This document shows, piece after piece, positions 45,893 to 55,324 of a stretch of 64,000 nucleotides of DNA. The position numbers and the translations under genes are program-made. The DNA is from an uncultured Paracoccaceae bacterium (GTDB lineage Bacteria > Pseudomonadota > Alphaproteobacteria > Rhodobacterales > Rhodobacteraceae): the NCBI GenBank assembly GCA_951812305.1, contig CATOSB010000019.1, positions 40,575 to 104,574 of the forward strand, given 5' to 3'. Under the pieces are notes generated by a model, which was not told the DNA's origin, made no database searches, and saw only the letters and a program-made list of their open reading frames with translations. Position 1 is the first letter of the stretch. Each line of letters starts with the position of its first letter.

Positions 45893-46171
45893 TCAGTGGT
45901 AATCCACAAAGTCCAAATCAAACACGTCCCCATCTTCAAATCGGAAAATCAGTCGATAGTTCCCGCTCACATCTATGGCGTGAAATCCCTCCAGATCGCC
46001 TTTCAATGTATGCAAGCGCCATGCTGGCCGATTGATCGGTTCAAGGGTTTCTGCGGCATCCAGAGCGGTCATCATTAAAATGATCTTGTTGACGCGATCT
46101 GCAGGGAGTTTGCTCTGATCCCCTCGTTCGTAGAGCCGCTTCAGCCCCTTGTGTTTGATCGCTTTTATCAT
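45893..46171 (-). CDS. higB: HigB-type toxin (RelE superfamily mRNA interferase)
   Basis: 92 residues: MIKAIKHKGLKRLYERGD, MMTALDAAETLEPINRPAWR, LHTLKGDLEGFHAIDVSGNY and RLIFRFEDGDVFDLDFVDYH, matching plasmid-maintenance HigB proteins, which cut mRNA on ribosomes. Intact. Together with ParAB it would stabilise the replicon; it now sits between an IS66 remnant and Tn3 transposon 2. Confidence 0.9.
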   Translation of the reverse strand: MIKAIKHKGLKRLYERGDQSKLPADRVNKIILMMTALDAAETLEPINRPAWRLHTLKGDLEGFHAIDVSGNYRLIFRFEDGDVFDLDFVDYH

Positions 46172-46179
46172 CTATTGAT

Positions 46180-46198
46180 TGTTGCACACCATGCAACA
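46180..46198. promoter_or_regulatory. Candidate higBA operator palindrome
   Basis: TGTTGCA and TGCAACA (46180-46186, 46192-46198) flank five bases, starting nine bases upstream of the higB start codon. A natural site for HigA autorepression. Confidence 0.6.
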
Positions 46199-46323
46199 TT
46201 TGTCAAGAAAACGGATTGGCACGTGAGCACGCGCTTGTACCCCTTCCCCCAGCTTACATCTAGGCCCCATCGGAAGGTTTCTTCGTAAAACCACGCTAAG
46301 GAAGAACGAAGCCTGAACATGGC

Positions 46324-46890
46324 TTATGGCGTGGTGTTTCTGATGACTTTGTAAGCTGTTGATCTGCCTATTCCGAGATGTTTTGCGGCCTGGGCGACGG
46401 ATTTACCTGCGCCGACGAGGTCTTGGAGGGCTGAGATTGTCTCGGGTTGCAATGGCGGCCGCCCAGGGGTGCGCCCTTGCTTCCGAGCGTTGATCAGGCC
46501 GTCTTTGGTGCGCTCTGAGATCAGGCGGCGCTCGAAATGCGCAATGGCCCCGAACACATGGAACACGAGCTCTCCGGCTGCGGATGTCGTGTCGATCCTC
46601 TCCTCGAGGCTGATGAGGTTGATCTCTCTGGCCTTGAGGTCGTCGACGGTTTCCAGGAGTTCCTTGAGCGAGCGCCCCAATCGATCAAGGCGTATCACGG
46701 CGAGGGTATCGTTGGGCCGAGCCTGATCAAGCAAGGCTGCCAGGCCGGGTCGGTCGAAGGTCTTGCCTGAGATCACGTCCTCGAACACGCGGATGGCGCC
46801 GTGCTGCAGCAACCGGTCTTTCTGGCCGGCCAGATCCTGGTCGGCGGTTGCGACCCTTGCGTATCCGAGGATGTCGCCAGTGCGTGGCAT
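46324..46890 (-). CDS. tnpR: Resolvase-like protein of transposon 2, catalytic Ser replaced by Ala
   Basis: 188 residues from the ATG at 46890 (another ATG at 46899). Resolvase domain: ILGYARVATADQDLAGQ, LAVIRLDRLGRSLKELLE, GAIAHFERRLISERTKDGL; C-terminal helix-turn-helix SVAQAAKHLGIGRSTAYKV. The nucleophile normally found in ARVST reads Ala (ARVAT), so strand cleavage is not expected unless this subgroup uses another residue. DNA binding could remain. Confidence 0.82.
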   Translation of the reverse strand: MPRTGDILGYARVATADQDLAGQKDRLLQHGAIRVFEDVISGKTFDRPGLAALLDQARPNDTLAVIRLDRLGRSLKELLETVDDLKAREINLISLEERIDTTSAAGELVFHVFGAIAHFERRLISERTKDGLINARKQGRTPGRPPLQPETISALQDLVGAGKSVAQAAKHLGIGRSTAYKVIRNTTP

Positions 46891-46947
46891 GAACACCATG
46901 CCCTCGCGATGCACCATCCGGGGCTTTCCCCTTTTGGACCTGAACAT

Positions 46948-49542
46948 GTGCGGCAAGCGGAGGACATCGCCACGAAGGCGGCCTTTGCGACGGATCACGG
47001 CGTGAAGATTGTCGAGACGGTGATTACAGAACTGCGCAAGCACCATCTGGTGTTGCCGAGCGTGGACACGCTTGAGCGCCTCGCCTTAAAAGGCCGGGCG
47101 CGCGCGCGACGGGAGGCTGCCGCGGCGCTGTTTGATGCCCTGTCACCCGAGCAGCGTGACCAGTTGCAGGCGCTCTTGGTGAATGACCCGTCTGTTGGGC
47201 AAACGCGGCTCACGTGGTTGCGCGGCTTTCCGCATTCGACCAGCCCGGCCAGCATGGCCGCGCTTCTGGATCGCTTGAAATATCTGCGATCAGTGGACTT
47301 GCCGCCAAGCCCTGGGCATGGCTTGCATCCGGATCGGCTGCTCAAGTTCGCGCGCGAGGGCGCAGTGGCCCCCGTAAGCTTATTGAACGATTTTGGCGAA
47401 CGGCGGCGGATCGCAACGCTCGCGGCGCAGATGGCGGATTTATCCATCACGATCACCGATGCGACGATCGCCATGTTCGAGCGGCTGACCGGCCAGCTCT
47501 TCTCACGATCCCGCAATCGCCAGGAGGAGGTCTGGCGTGTGGGCAAGACCAGGGTTGGCAAACTGATGCAGCTCTTTGGCGCGTCCATTGACGCCATGGC
47601 CCGCGCACGGGAATTGGGGCAAGATCCCTTTGCTGCGTTGGAGGCGGATGTCGGGTGGGAAACGCTCTTGGGAAAGCGAGACGAAATCGCCGGCTTCGGA
47701 GAGCTGGCAACCAGTGATCCGCTTTCTCTGGCGGCCGAGCGCTATGCCTATATGCGCAAGTTCGCCCCTGCCTTTTTGGAGGCCTTCCAATTCAATGCCA
47801 CCGATGCGGGGGATGATCTCAAGGATGCAATCGCCTTGCTGCGCGACCAGAACCGCACCGGCAAACGCAAGTTGCCCGATGATCCGCCGATGCCGTTCGC
47901 TGCCAGGCATTGGCAGTCGCTGGTTATCCAGGATGGTGAGCCACAACGGCGCGTGTACGGGACCGCTGTTGTGTCCACCTTGCGAGACCGCCTGCGCGCC
48001 GGGGATGTCTGGGTCGACGGCAGTCGTGAGTATCGCCGGTTCGACAGCTACCTGAAGCCCCGGGACAAAGCCGAAATCATCATGCGGGATGCGGGCTTCG
48101 AAACCGATCCAGACGCATGGCTGTCTGACCGGCGGGCAACGATGGCGAAGCGTTTGGACCAGGTGGAGCGCGCCTTGAAGCGCAATGCGCGCCCTGGTGT
48201 CCGCATTGAACGCGGGCGGTTGAAGATTACGCCGCATGACGCGGTCACACCGCCCGCTGCTGTGCGCTTGGAACGGGCGATCGATGCCGTGATGCCGCGC
48301 ATCCGCATCACGGAGTTGCTCTGGGAGGTGAACGCACAAACCGGGTTCCTTGATGCCTTCACCGACCTGCGGTCTGGCAAGCAGCATGGTGAACCCGCCG
48401 CCGTTCCGGCCACGATCCTGGCCGGGGCCACCAATCCTGGCCTGGAGCGGATGGCCCATGCCTCATCGCGTGTCAGCCATGCGCAACTGACCTGGGCGCA
48501 AACATGGTACCTTCGGCCGGAGACATTCGCGGATGCCTTGGGGCGCATTGTCGATGCCCATCATGGTCTACCCTTTGCGCAGCACCGGGGCGCGGCGGAA
48601 CACAGCTCATCGGATGGTCAGTTCTTCTCTGCCAACCGCGGCAGTGGCATGGTCAACGCGAAATACGGACCCGATCCCGGGCTGAAGATCTATTCCTTCC
48701 TGTCGGGCCAGTACGGATCATTCCACTCCAGCGTCATCGGGGCGACCGCAGGCGAAGCCCCCTTCGTGCTCGATGGCCTCCTGAGCAACCCGGCCAGCTT
48801 CGATCCGCTCGTGCATTACACAGATACCGGCGGCGTATCGGACCACGTCTTCGCCCTGTTCCATCTCTTGGGGATGACATTTGCTCCGCGCTTGCGCGAC
48901 TTTCCCGACCGGCGGTTGGCGTGCTTTGGCAGCGCAAAGGCGTGGCCCACCCTGTCACCTCTCATCGGCAAGCCCATCAACGAAGAGGTGATCCGGCAGC
49001 ATTGGGGTGACATCATGCGGCTCGCGGCCAGCATCCGCGACAAGTCTCTGAAACCGTCTGAAATCCTGCGCAAGCTTGGGGCGTATCGCCAGCAAAACCG
49101 GCTCTACCTTGCCTTGGGGGAAATCGGCCGGATCGAACGCACGCTCTTCATGCTCGACTGGGTCGAAAACGCCGACCTGCGCATGGAATGCCACGCAGGC
49201 CTGAACAAGGGTGAAGCACGGCACTCGCTGGCCAGGGCCGTCTTTGCCCACTCACAAGGGCGCATTCATGATCGATCAAGCGCCGCCCAACAGAAGCGGG
49301 CCATGGCGCTCAACCTCGTCATCGCCGCCATCACGTTCTGGAACACGGTTTACATGGACAAGGCCGCCAACCACCTCGCGCAGACCAGTTCGCTCTACGA
49401 TGCCAGGCTGCTTGCCCACACCTCGCCGCTCGGGTGGGAGCACGTCATCCTATCCGGCGACTTCGATTGGCACTCCGGGGCCGCTCACCGCAAAATTGCG
49501 CGCCCACTCAACATCAGACCAGCCAGAGACTGGGGAACTTGA
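46948..49542 (+). pseudogene. tnpA: Tn3-family transposase TnpA (transposon 2), N-terminus missing
   Basis: The open frame holds about 860 family-like residues from HVRQAEDIATKAAFATD onward, against about 970-1000 for full-length TnpA. The usual N-terminal DUF4158 DNA-binding region is absent; upstream in the frame is only sequence antisense to tnpR. The catalytic part is present (SSSDGQFFSANRG, HYTDTGGVSDHVFALFH), but the expected third acidic residue before QQKRAMALNLVIAA is not evident (SSAA). Probably inactive. Confidence 0.72.
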
Positions 49543-49602
49543 CTGTGTTCGCTGAAAGTTCTTCCTTAGCGTGGTTCTACGAAGAAACCTTCCGATGGGG
49601 CC

Positions 49603-49865
49603 TACCTGCAGAGGTTCAGGCTTTGTATCAGCCGCGTGTGGTTGTCGAGGACAAGTCCCCAATCCCAATCGAAGGCGCACCCGGATCTGAGGAAGACAGT
49701 CCGTCTTTGAAGGCAGGGCAGGCAGAGCCTGCCCAAAAATTTCGGGCGGTTACACCGATAGAGAAGGGGTAGCAAGAGTTGCAACGAATTCTCGCGAGAT
49801 ATACATTTGTACAAAAGGACATTTGATGTTATGGTGGATGCCCATGTTCCAAGTCAGGAGGTTGT
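49603..49865. other. Spacer between transposon 2 and the parDE-like pair
   Basis: A 50-residue open end (ALYQPRVVVEDKSPIPIEGA... to TPIEKG at 49772) may be the tail of a gene lost at the transposon end; it is not recognised. The bases from 49790 (ACATTTGTACAAAAGGACAT) probably carry the promoter of the toxin-antitoxin operon. Confidence 0.4.
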
Positions 49866-50126
49866 ATGATGAGTAGGCTGATTGTTGATGTGTCGAGTGA
49901 ACAGCACCAGATTATCAAAACGCTGGCGGCGACTGAGGGGAAAAGTATCAAGGATTTTGTGCTCGAACGCATTTTGCCATCTTCAGACGCCGGTGAAGAA
50001 GCGGCCTGGGATGAGTTAAAGAAAGTTCTCAGTGACCGGCTGCGCAGTGTTTCGGAAAAAGGGGTTTCTTTAAAGTCAGTTTCTGACATTACCGAAGAGA
50101 CTTTGCGGGAGCTTGGTAAAGCTTAG
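49866..50126 (+). CDS. Antitoxin of a ParE-type toxin-antitoxin pair
   Basis: 86 residues starting MMSRLIVDVSSEQHQIIKTL, a ribbon-helix-helix-like N-terminus (KSIKDFVLERIL) with an acidic, helical C-terminus for toxin binding. It ends two bases before the toxin start. Such antitoxins repress their operon. Confidence 0.75.
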   Translation: MMSRLIVDVSSEQHQIIKTLAATEGKSIKDFVLERILPSSDAGEEAAWDELKKVLSDRLRSVSEKGVSLKSVSDITEETLRELGKA

Positions 50127-50128
50127 AA

Positions 50129-50479
50129 ATGACTTCATTCGAAAAAGCCCCCGAAGCCTATGACGACCTACGTGACATCGTCGTCTATACGGCGGAACGC
50201 TGGGGGGCTGCTCAAGTTCGCAGATATATGTCGGGACTTGAGCAGAAGATGGAAGCGTTGGCTGTCGGTTCAACGCATTCCAAGTTGTTGGATCATGTGA
50301 TGGACGGTTTGAAAGTCAGCAGGTACGAGCGTCACTATATTTTCGGATTGGAACGCCAAGGCAAGCCAATGCTTATTCTGGCCGTTTTCCATGAGAAAAT
50401 GAGCGTGATCGAACGCCTTAGGAACCGGCTAGATACTCATGTCAATCCCGGCGCAAAAAGGGTCAATTTCCCGGTATAA
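50129..50479 (+). CDS. RelE/ParE-family toxin
   Basis: 116 residues with the RelE/ParE fold: EAYDDLRDIVVYTAERWGAA, AQVRRYMSGLEQKMEALA, DGLKVSRYERHYIFGLERQG, MLILAVFHEKMSVIERLRNR. ParE toxins act on DNA gyrase and RelE toxins on mRNA; the target here cannot be told. The C-terminus is directly followed by an IS21 end. Confidence 0.82.
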   Translation: MTSFEKAPEAYDDLRDIVVYTAERWGAAQVRRYMSGLEQKMEALAVGSTHSKLLDHVMDGLKVSRYERHYIFGLERQGKPMLILAVFHEKMSVIERLRNRLDTHVNPGAKRVNFPV

Positions 50480-51018
50480 AATTGGTCAGTTTGGTTGGGA
50501 GTTAGCTGCGCCCTGGCGCGTGTGCTTTTCATATAGCTGACGCGTGCCAGGGCGCGCTGGCCGCAGGCCAGCACCTATGCTTTTTCGGATTGGGTTTCAG
50601 TTTTTGGCTTTCCGGCTCTCGCGCAGTCGGAAGCTTTCTCCGTTCATTTCCAATATATGCACGTGGTGGGTGAGGCGGTCGAGAATGGCACCGGTCAGGC
50701 GTTCTGATCCGAAGATCTCGGTCCATTCGTCGAATGGCAGGTTGGACGTTATGATGATGGACCCGCGCTCGTAGCGTTGCGATATGATCTCGAAGAGCAA
50801 CTCGGCACCGGATTTGCTGAGTGGAACGAAGCCGAGCTCGTCAATGATCAACAAATCCTGGCTGATCAGTTGCTTTTGCAGGCGTTGCAAGCGCCGCTCG
50901 TCAACCGCCTCTATCAGTTCGTGGACCAATGCGGCGGCCGTCGTGAACCGGACCTTGAGACCCTTTTGGCAGGCCGCCAGTCCCAGCCCCAGTGCGATGT
51001 GGGTTTTGCCGGTCCCGC

Positions 51019-51507
51019 TCAAGCCGGCGACACACTGCCCGTAATCCGGGTTCTGAGGCGCGGATCAACTATCCGTTCCATCCCCGATCGGGACAAATGG
51101 TGGAGGTCAGGGGGCGTTCCGTTCACAGTGGAATTGCGTATCTGACGATTGTTCAGGGCGATGGCACTCTGGCGAAGATCCCGGCCTGGATGACCGAAGA
51201 GGACGCCGGATCAGCGTCGATTGTCGAGACGCCCGCTCTGTCCGTCACGGCGCTCTCGGAAGTCCGCGTGCTTGTAGATTGGCTCTTAGGCTCGGGAGAT
51301 CAGGAATCACCCCCAACCAGCGGAGACGAGCATGTCGGCGACCACCCCCCTGCAACTGCATCTGTTCGATGCCAACCCCAATCCTGCATCGATACCCCCC
51401 GAGCGTCGATTGCGCCTTCGGAGGCTGACCGGGGAGCTTTTGCAGGAAGCGGCGCGAAGCGAGACGCCGTCCGAAGACGAGACCAGCGAGACGGAGATGA
51501 GCGATGA
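51019..51507 (+). CDS. DUF5372-like small protein, start uncertain
   Basis: The conserved opening INYPFHPRSGQMVEVRGRSV is followed by LTIVQGDGTLAKIPAWMTEE. No start codon precedes the conserved region inside the element; the first ATG comes only after PRSGQ. Either a non-standard start or a start supplied by flanking DNA is used, or the element border cut the gene. DUF5372 proteins accompany serine recombinases of this type. The 3' half overlaps the next small gene in another frame. Confidence 0.55.
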   Translation, partial: SSRRHTARNPGSEARINYPFHPRSGQMVEVRGRSVHSGIAYLTIVQGDGTLAKIPAWMTEEDAGSASIVETPALSVTALSEVRVLVDWLLGSGDQESPPTSGDEHVGDHPPATASVRCQPQSCIDTPRASIAPSEADRGAFAGSGAKRDAVRRRDQRDGDER

Positions 51508-51511
51508 GTAA
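51332..51511 (+). CDS. 59-residue hypothetical protein upstream of serine recombinase
   Basis: Begins MSATTPLQLHLFDANPNPAS and continues IPPERRLRLRRLTGELLQEA. Its stop overlaps the recombinase start by eight bases (ATGAGTAA), a coupling arrangement. Small proteins of this composition are found before such recombinases. It overlaps the DUF5372-like frame; both could be real. Confidence 0.55.
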   Translation: MSATTPLQLHLFDANPNPASIPPERRLRLRRLTGELLQEAARSETPSEDETSETEMSDE

Positions 51512-53576
51512 GATTGGAGCGGATCACCTGACGCGTCCGGCCGTCGTCTATGTCCGTCAATCGACCGCCGATCAGGTTGTGCACAATCTCGAAAGTCAGC
51601 GTCGCCAGTATGCGCTGGTGGAGCGCGCGCGTCAGCGTGGCTGGGATGACGTGCAGGTCATTGACGACGACCTTGGCCGCTCGGGATCGGGGGTCGCACG
51701 GCCGGGCTTCGAGAAGCTTCTCGCCCGGATCTGCGAGGGCCGTGTTGGTGCGGTGGTGTCGATCGAAGCCTCTCGGTTGGCCAGAAACGGGCGAGATTGG
51801 CATACGCTTCTGGAGTTCTGCGGTTTGGTCTCGACACTGATCGTGGATGAGGATGGGGTCTACGATCCACGCCACCCAAACGATCGCTTGTTGTTGGGCA
51901 TGAAAGGAACCATGAGCGAAATGGAGTTGTCGGTTCTACGACAGCGCTCCCACGAGGCGCTGCGCCAGAAAGCGCGCCGAGGCGAACTCTTCATGACCGT
52001 CGCCATTGGTTTTGTGCGTGTGGGCAAGGATCAGGTCGACAAGGACCCCGATCGGCGGGTGCAAGACGCCATTGCTCTCGTCTTTGCGAAGTTCGATGAG
52101 ATGCGCTCCATACGCCAGGTGCATCTTTGGCTGCGTCAGGAGCAGATCGCTCTTCCAGCGGTTGCCTATGGCCCGGACGGTCGTCATGTCCAATGGAAGC
52201 CGCCGGTTTACAATACGGTGCTGCATATTCTGCAGAACCCGATCTACGCCGGCGCCTATGTGTTCGGCCGCACCGGCTCACGCACAGTGATCGAGGATGG
52301 GCGCAAGCGTGTGATCCAGGGGTTGCGAAAGCCGCAGGAAGACTGGGATGTTTTGATCCCCGATCATCATGATGGTTATATCAGCTGGGAAACCTACGAG
52401 AGGAACCAGCGGTTGATCGCGGATAACGTCACCGGAAAGTTTGGGCCCGGACGGGGCGCGATACGGCGAGGCGAGGCCCTCTTGGCCGGGCTTCTCAGGT
52501 GCGGCCATTGCGGGCGCAAGCTTCACGTCGCGTACTCGGGCAAAGGCGGCAACACCGGGCGATATCACTGCCGCGGCGGCAATGTGAACCATGGCAGCGC
52601 GCCCTGCATCTCGTTCGGCGGCATGCGGGTGGACCGGGCTGTCAGCGCTGAAATCATCGCTCGGCTGCAACCTTTGGGCATTGAGGCCGCCCTGGGCGCG
52701 GAAGCGGCCCAAGGGGAGGCTCATGCCGAGAAGCGGCGTCAGCTTGAACTGAACCTGGAGCAGGCGCGGTATGAAGCCGCCAGAGCACGGCGCCAATACG
52801 ATGCCGTCGATCCAGATAATCGCCTGGTTGCCGGTGAGTTGGAGGCGCGCTGGGACGCACGGCTCGGAGATGTCGCAACACTCGAGGATCAGTTCGCAGC
52901 TCATGACGCGGCGGTCGCATCGCAAAGCACAGGCACCGCCGATCGCGCCCAATTGATGAGCCTTGGCGCTGATCTTGAACGCGCATGGGCTTGTCCGGGC
53001 GCGACGCCTGCCACCAAGAAACAAATCATTCGCACGCTGGTCGAAGAGATCGTCGCGCGTGTCGAAGGCGAGACGATCGAGCTTGTCGTTCACTGGCAGG
53101 GTGGCGCCCATTCGGCGCTGGCTGTGCGCAAGAACCTTTCCGGGCAGCATCGCTGGAGCACCGACACAGATGTCGTCGACCTCACGCGGGCCTTGGCGCG
53201 GCTGATGCCTGACAAACTCATCGCCTCGGCGCTTAATCGTGCTGGTAAAGTCACCGGACGCGGCAATGGCTGGACGCAGTCCAGGGTCTGCACCATGCGC
53301 AACCATCATCAGATTGATGTCTACCGCGAGGGCGAACGCGCGGAGCGGGGCGAATTGACCCTTGAAGAGGCGGCAGCAGTCTTGACGCTCAGCATCTCGA
53401 GCGTGCGCCGCTTGGTCCTGGATGGTGCCATACCAGCGTATCAATTCTGTAAAGGCGCGCCCTGGATCATCAAAATGGATGACCTGAGCACGGAAGATGT
53501 CGTAAAATCTGCGGATCGAAAGAGGCGGTATGCTCCGCCGTCCGGGAATCCTGATCAAAAATCATTGGCATTATAG
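51504..53576 (+). CDS. Large serine recombinase with zinc-ribbon domain
   Basis: 690 residues. Resolvase-like N-terminal domain with catalytic Ser20 in VYVRQSTADQ, SIEASRLARNGRDWH and MSEMELSVLRQRSHEAL; Recombinase domain (about 170-300, NPIYAGAYVFGRTG); zinc ribbon (LLRCGHCGRKLHVAYSG, YHCRGGNVNHGSAPC); then a coiled-coil (about 400-460). The C-terminus adds a MerR-like binding segment (LTLEEAAAVLTLSISSVRRL). It probably inserts and excises the element in istB. Intact. Confidence 0.9.
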   Translation: MSKIGADHLTRPAVVYVRQSTADQVVHNLESQRRQYALVERARQRGWDDVQVIDDDLGRSGSGVARPGFEKLLARICEGRVGAVVSIEASRLARNGRDWHTLLEFCGLVSTLIVDEDGVYDPRHPNDRLLLGMKGTMSEMELSVLRQRSHEALRQKARRGELFMTVAIGFVRVGKDQVDKDPDRRVQDAIALVFAKFDEMRSIRQVHLWLRQEQIALPAVAYGPDGRHVQWKPPVYNTVLHILQNPIYAGAYVFGRTGSRTVIEDGRKRVIQGLRKPQEDWDVLIPDHHDGYISWETYERNQRLIADNVTGKFGPGRGAIRRGEALLAGLLRCGHCGRKLHVAYSGKGGNTGRYHCRGGNVNHGSAPCISFGGMRVDRAVSAEIIARLQPLGIEAALGAEAAQGEAHAEKRRQLELNLEQARYEAARARRQYDAVDPDNRLVAGELEARWDARLGDVATLEDQFAAHDAAVASQSTGTADRAQLMSLGADLERAWACPGATPATKKQIIRTLVEEIVARVEGETIELVVHWQGGAHSALAVRKNLSGQHRWSTDTDVVDLTRALARLMPDKLIASALNRAGKVTGRGNGWTQSRVCTMRNHHQIDVYREGERAERGELTLEEAAAVLTLSISSVRRLVLDGAIPAYQFCKGAPWIIKMDDLSTEDVVKSADRKRRYAPPSGNPDQKSLAL

Positions 53577-53948
53577 GCACATAGCGAGGTGGGCATTATG
53601 AAGCAGGATCGGTTGGCCCGAACAATAGAATGTTGCTGCCTTTTGTGATCCAGCTGTCGCCCGCGGTGATGGCGCTGACATGGGCTTTGGACAACATGGG
53701 GACGGCTGTGAAGTCGAAGGCCTCAAGCGTCTTTCCCGGCAACAGCCTTGCCTGCGCCAGATGTCGCTCGATGCGGCGACGGTGGCGCTCGGCCAACTCA
53801 TGTTCGACCAGTGTGCCGAGCAGTCGGGCGGTAGGCCAGCCTTCCTTGTCGGCCTGTTCTGCGAAGCGGGGCCAGAGGGCTTTGATGGCAGGCAAGCGCA
53901 ACTCGCTCAGAGCCAGTGTCAGACGCGCGGTATCTGTCCGGGGCGATG

Positions 53949-54758
53949 TCATGCTGTCACCTCCTGAGCGGATACCGCATTGCAGAGCAACCGGTTGCAG
54001 GATGAGAGATCGGCGAGTTGTACCTCGACGTCCGGGAGCGCGTCTTCTGACGGGCTGAACAGCGCGTGTAGAGCCGCCATGTCAGGCGGGCGCGGAAAGA
54101 GCCGATCCCGGTAGACCAGCCCCATCAGTGCCATGGGCTTTTTACGCAACGAATGGATCACATGGTGGTAGTTGACCACGTGACCATGACTGCCGTCACG
54201 GAATGCACGCCCCCGCTGCAGTGTCATCAGAGGTGTGCCCCCCGGAAACAACTCGAGGCGATCATCGTAGAGCCGGATCCGCAGACGATGTCCGATCAAC
54301 CGCGACGGCACAGTGTAGAACACCTTGCGCAAGGTGAAGCCCCCGGAGGACGTGACGCGTAGCGTAACCTCCTCATAATCTGTGGTCCGCCGCGCCGGCA
54401 GCGGCTTGAGGCTCATGCGTTCGGCGTCGATGCGCTTGGCATTGCGCGCATTGATCCGGCCTACGATCTCATCGATGAAGCGACGGTAGGTGACGAGATC
54501 CTCAAAGTCGCGCGAGCCTCGCATGATCAGCGCGTCCTCGATGGCGCGCTTCAGATGCCCATTGGGGCTCTCGATGGAACCGTTCTCATGCGCGACGCCC
54601 TTGTTATTGCGTGTCGGCGTCATGCCGTAGTGCTGACACAGGGCATCAAAACGGTCGGTAAGGTCGTCTTTGGCGGCCTGGTTCAGGTTTTTGAAGGCCG
54701 CCGACAGCCTGTCGGTGCGATGGTCGTGAGGAGCGCCGCCGAGCGTCCAGAGGGCATT
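53949..54758 (-). pseudogene. istA: IS21-family transposase IstA (copy B), N-terminus missing
   Basis: The C-terminal about 270 residues, from ALWTLGGAPHDHRTD through GVAHENGSIESPNGHLKRAI to CNRLLCNAVSAQEVTA. The frame is open to 54758, where the Tn3-end element begins and the N-terminal half, with the first catalytic Asp, is lost. The stop overlaps the istB start. Confidence 0.85.
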
Positions 54759-55126
54759 GGGTCCGTCGGCATAAAGGAACGTCCGGTCCCACAGGATTTG
54801 GTACAGTCAGGCTTTCGCACTCGTCACGAAACTTTTTGAGATGGTTGAGGTCAAAGACCAGCAAAACCAACCCTGAGCGTCTTCACAGGCGGCTTGTCCG
54901 CCAAACGAACCTCTGACCGACGGCAGAAACTCTGTCCGAATTAACGCAAGATTACGGGAAAGTGGACATATTGAAAGGCGGACAGTCTGCCGGACAAAGG
55001 ACTCCTGAAATCTGGAAGCTGGGGAGTGCTCACTTTCAGTGGTTTCCAAACAGTTTATTATCGTTAAGTTTCTAACAGTTATTCGACCCACTGTGGGACG
55101 CCACGTTCCTTTATGCCGACGAACCC
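54759..55126. mobile_element. 368-bp element with Tn3-type inverted repeats (TIME/MITE-like)
   Basis: The ends carry GTCGGCATAAAGGAACGT, three variable bases, then GTCCCACAG, inverted at 54766-54795 and about 55091-55120, preceded by GGGT on both outer sides. The interior has no gene. Short elements with about 38-bp Tn3-family ends are non-autonomous and move with a Tn3 transposase. The ends do not match the two Tn3 transposons in this window. Flanks GCATT and GATTT are not a clean duplication. Confidence 0.7.
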
Positions 55127-55324
55127 GATTTGGCATTCGGCGGTAATCGACCCCGGCCCTGGCACGCTGTCGAGCGCCCGCCCGGCATCTCCGTCCAGAT
55201 CGAGCCGCTTCGGCAGCTTGACCTGCGGGACCAGGGGTCTATCCGCGCGTTTTTCATATGGTGCGTCGGTGCTGTCCAGGTCTCCGGGAAATGCCGTAAG
55301 CCGTTTCGAAGACGTGGTTTTAGG
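55127..55324. other. Gene-free stretch downstream of Rpn copy 2
   Basis: No CDS is supported. The segment next to the Rpn stop matches the sequence after Rpn copy 1 (CCGTTTCGAAGACGTGGT on this strand). Confidence 0.4.

Larger units (their letters stand above)
46263..49602. mobile_element. Tn3-family transposon 2 (3340 bp), probably defective
   Basis: Inverted repeats of 45 bp with one mismatch, beginning GGCCCCATCGGAAGGTTTCT, lie at 46263-46307 and 49558-49602. It contains divergent tnpR and tnpA only. Flanking five-base sequences (ATCTA, TACCT) do not match. The tnpA gene lacks its N-terminus and the resolvase lacks the usual catalytic serine. Confidence 0.85.
51016..53611 (+). mobile_element. 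Large serine recombinase element inserted in istB (2.6 kb)
   Basis: The element's borders share only a CG dinucleotide (51016-51017 and 53610-53611) between otherwise unlike sequences, and excision at CG restores an intact istB. Two-base overlaps are what large serine recombinases leave. It carries three genes: a DUF5372-like protein, a 59-residue protein and the recombinase. Confidence 0.78.
50597..53952 (-). pseudogene. istB: IS21 helper ATPase IstB, split inside the Walker A motif
   Basis: The N-terminal part (53952 down to about 53610) ends SNILLFGPT; the C-terminal part (about 51018 down to 50597) begins GTGKTHIALGLGLAACQKG and continues LLIIDELGFVPLSKSGAELL. Joining them restores FGPTGTGKTH, the P-loop. 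The insert is the serine recombinase element at 51016-53611. Without it the protein would be about 255 residues, normal for IstB. Confidence 0.87.
50483..54758 (-). mobile_element. IS21-family element copy B, interrupted and truncated
   Basis: One end lies near 50483 (TGGTCAGTTTGGTTGGGAG) just before istB; a GCTGGCC-GCA-GGCCAGC hairpin lies between end and gene. istA and istB overlap (ATGA at 53949-53952). A 2.6-kb serine recombinase element splits istB, and the 5' part of istA is missing where a Tn3-end element begins at 54759. Confidence 0.82.
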
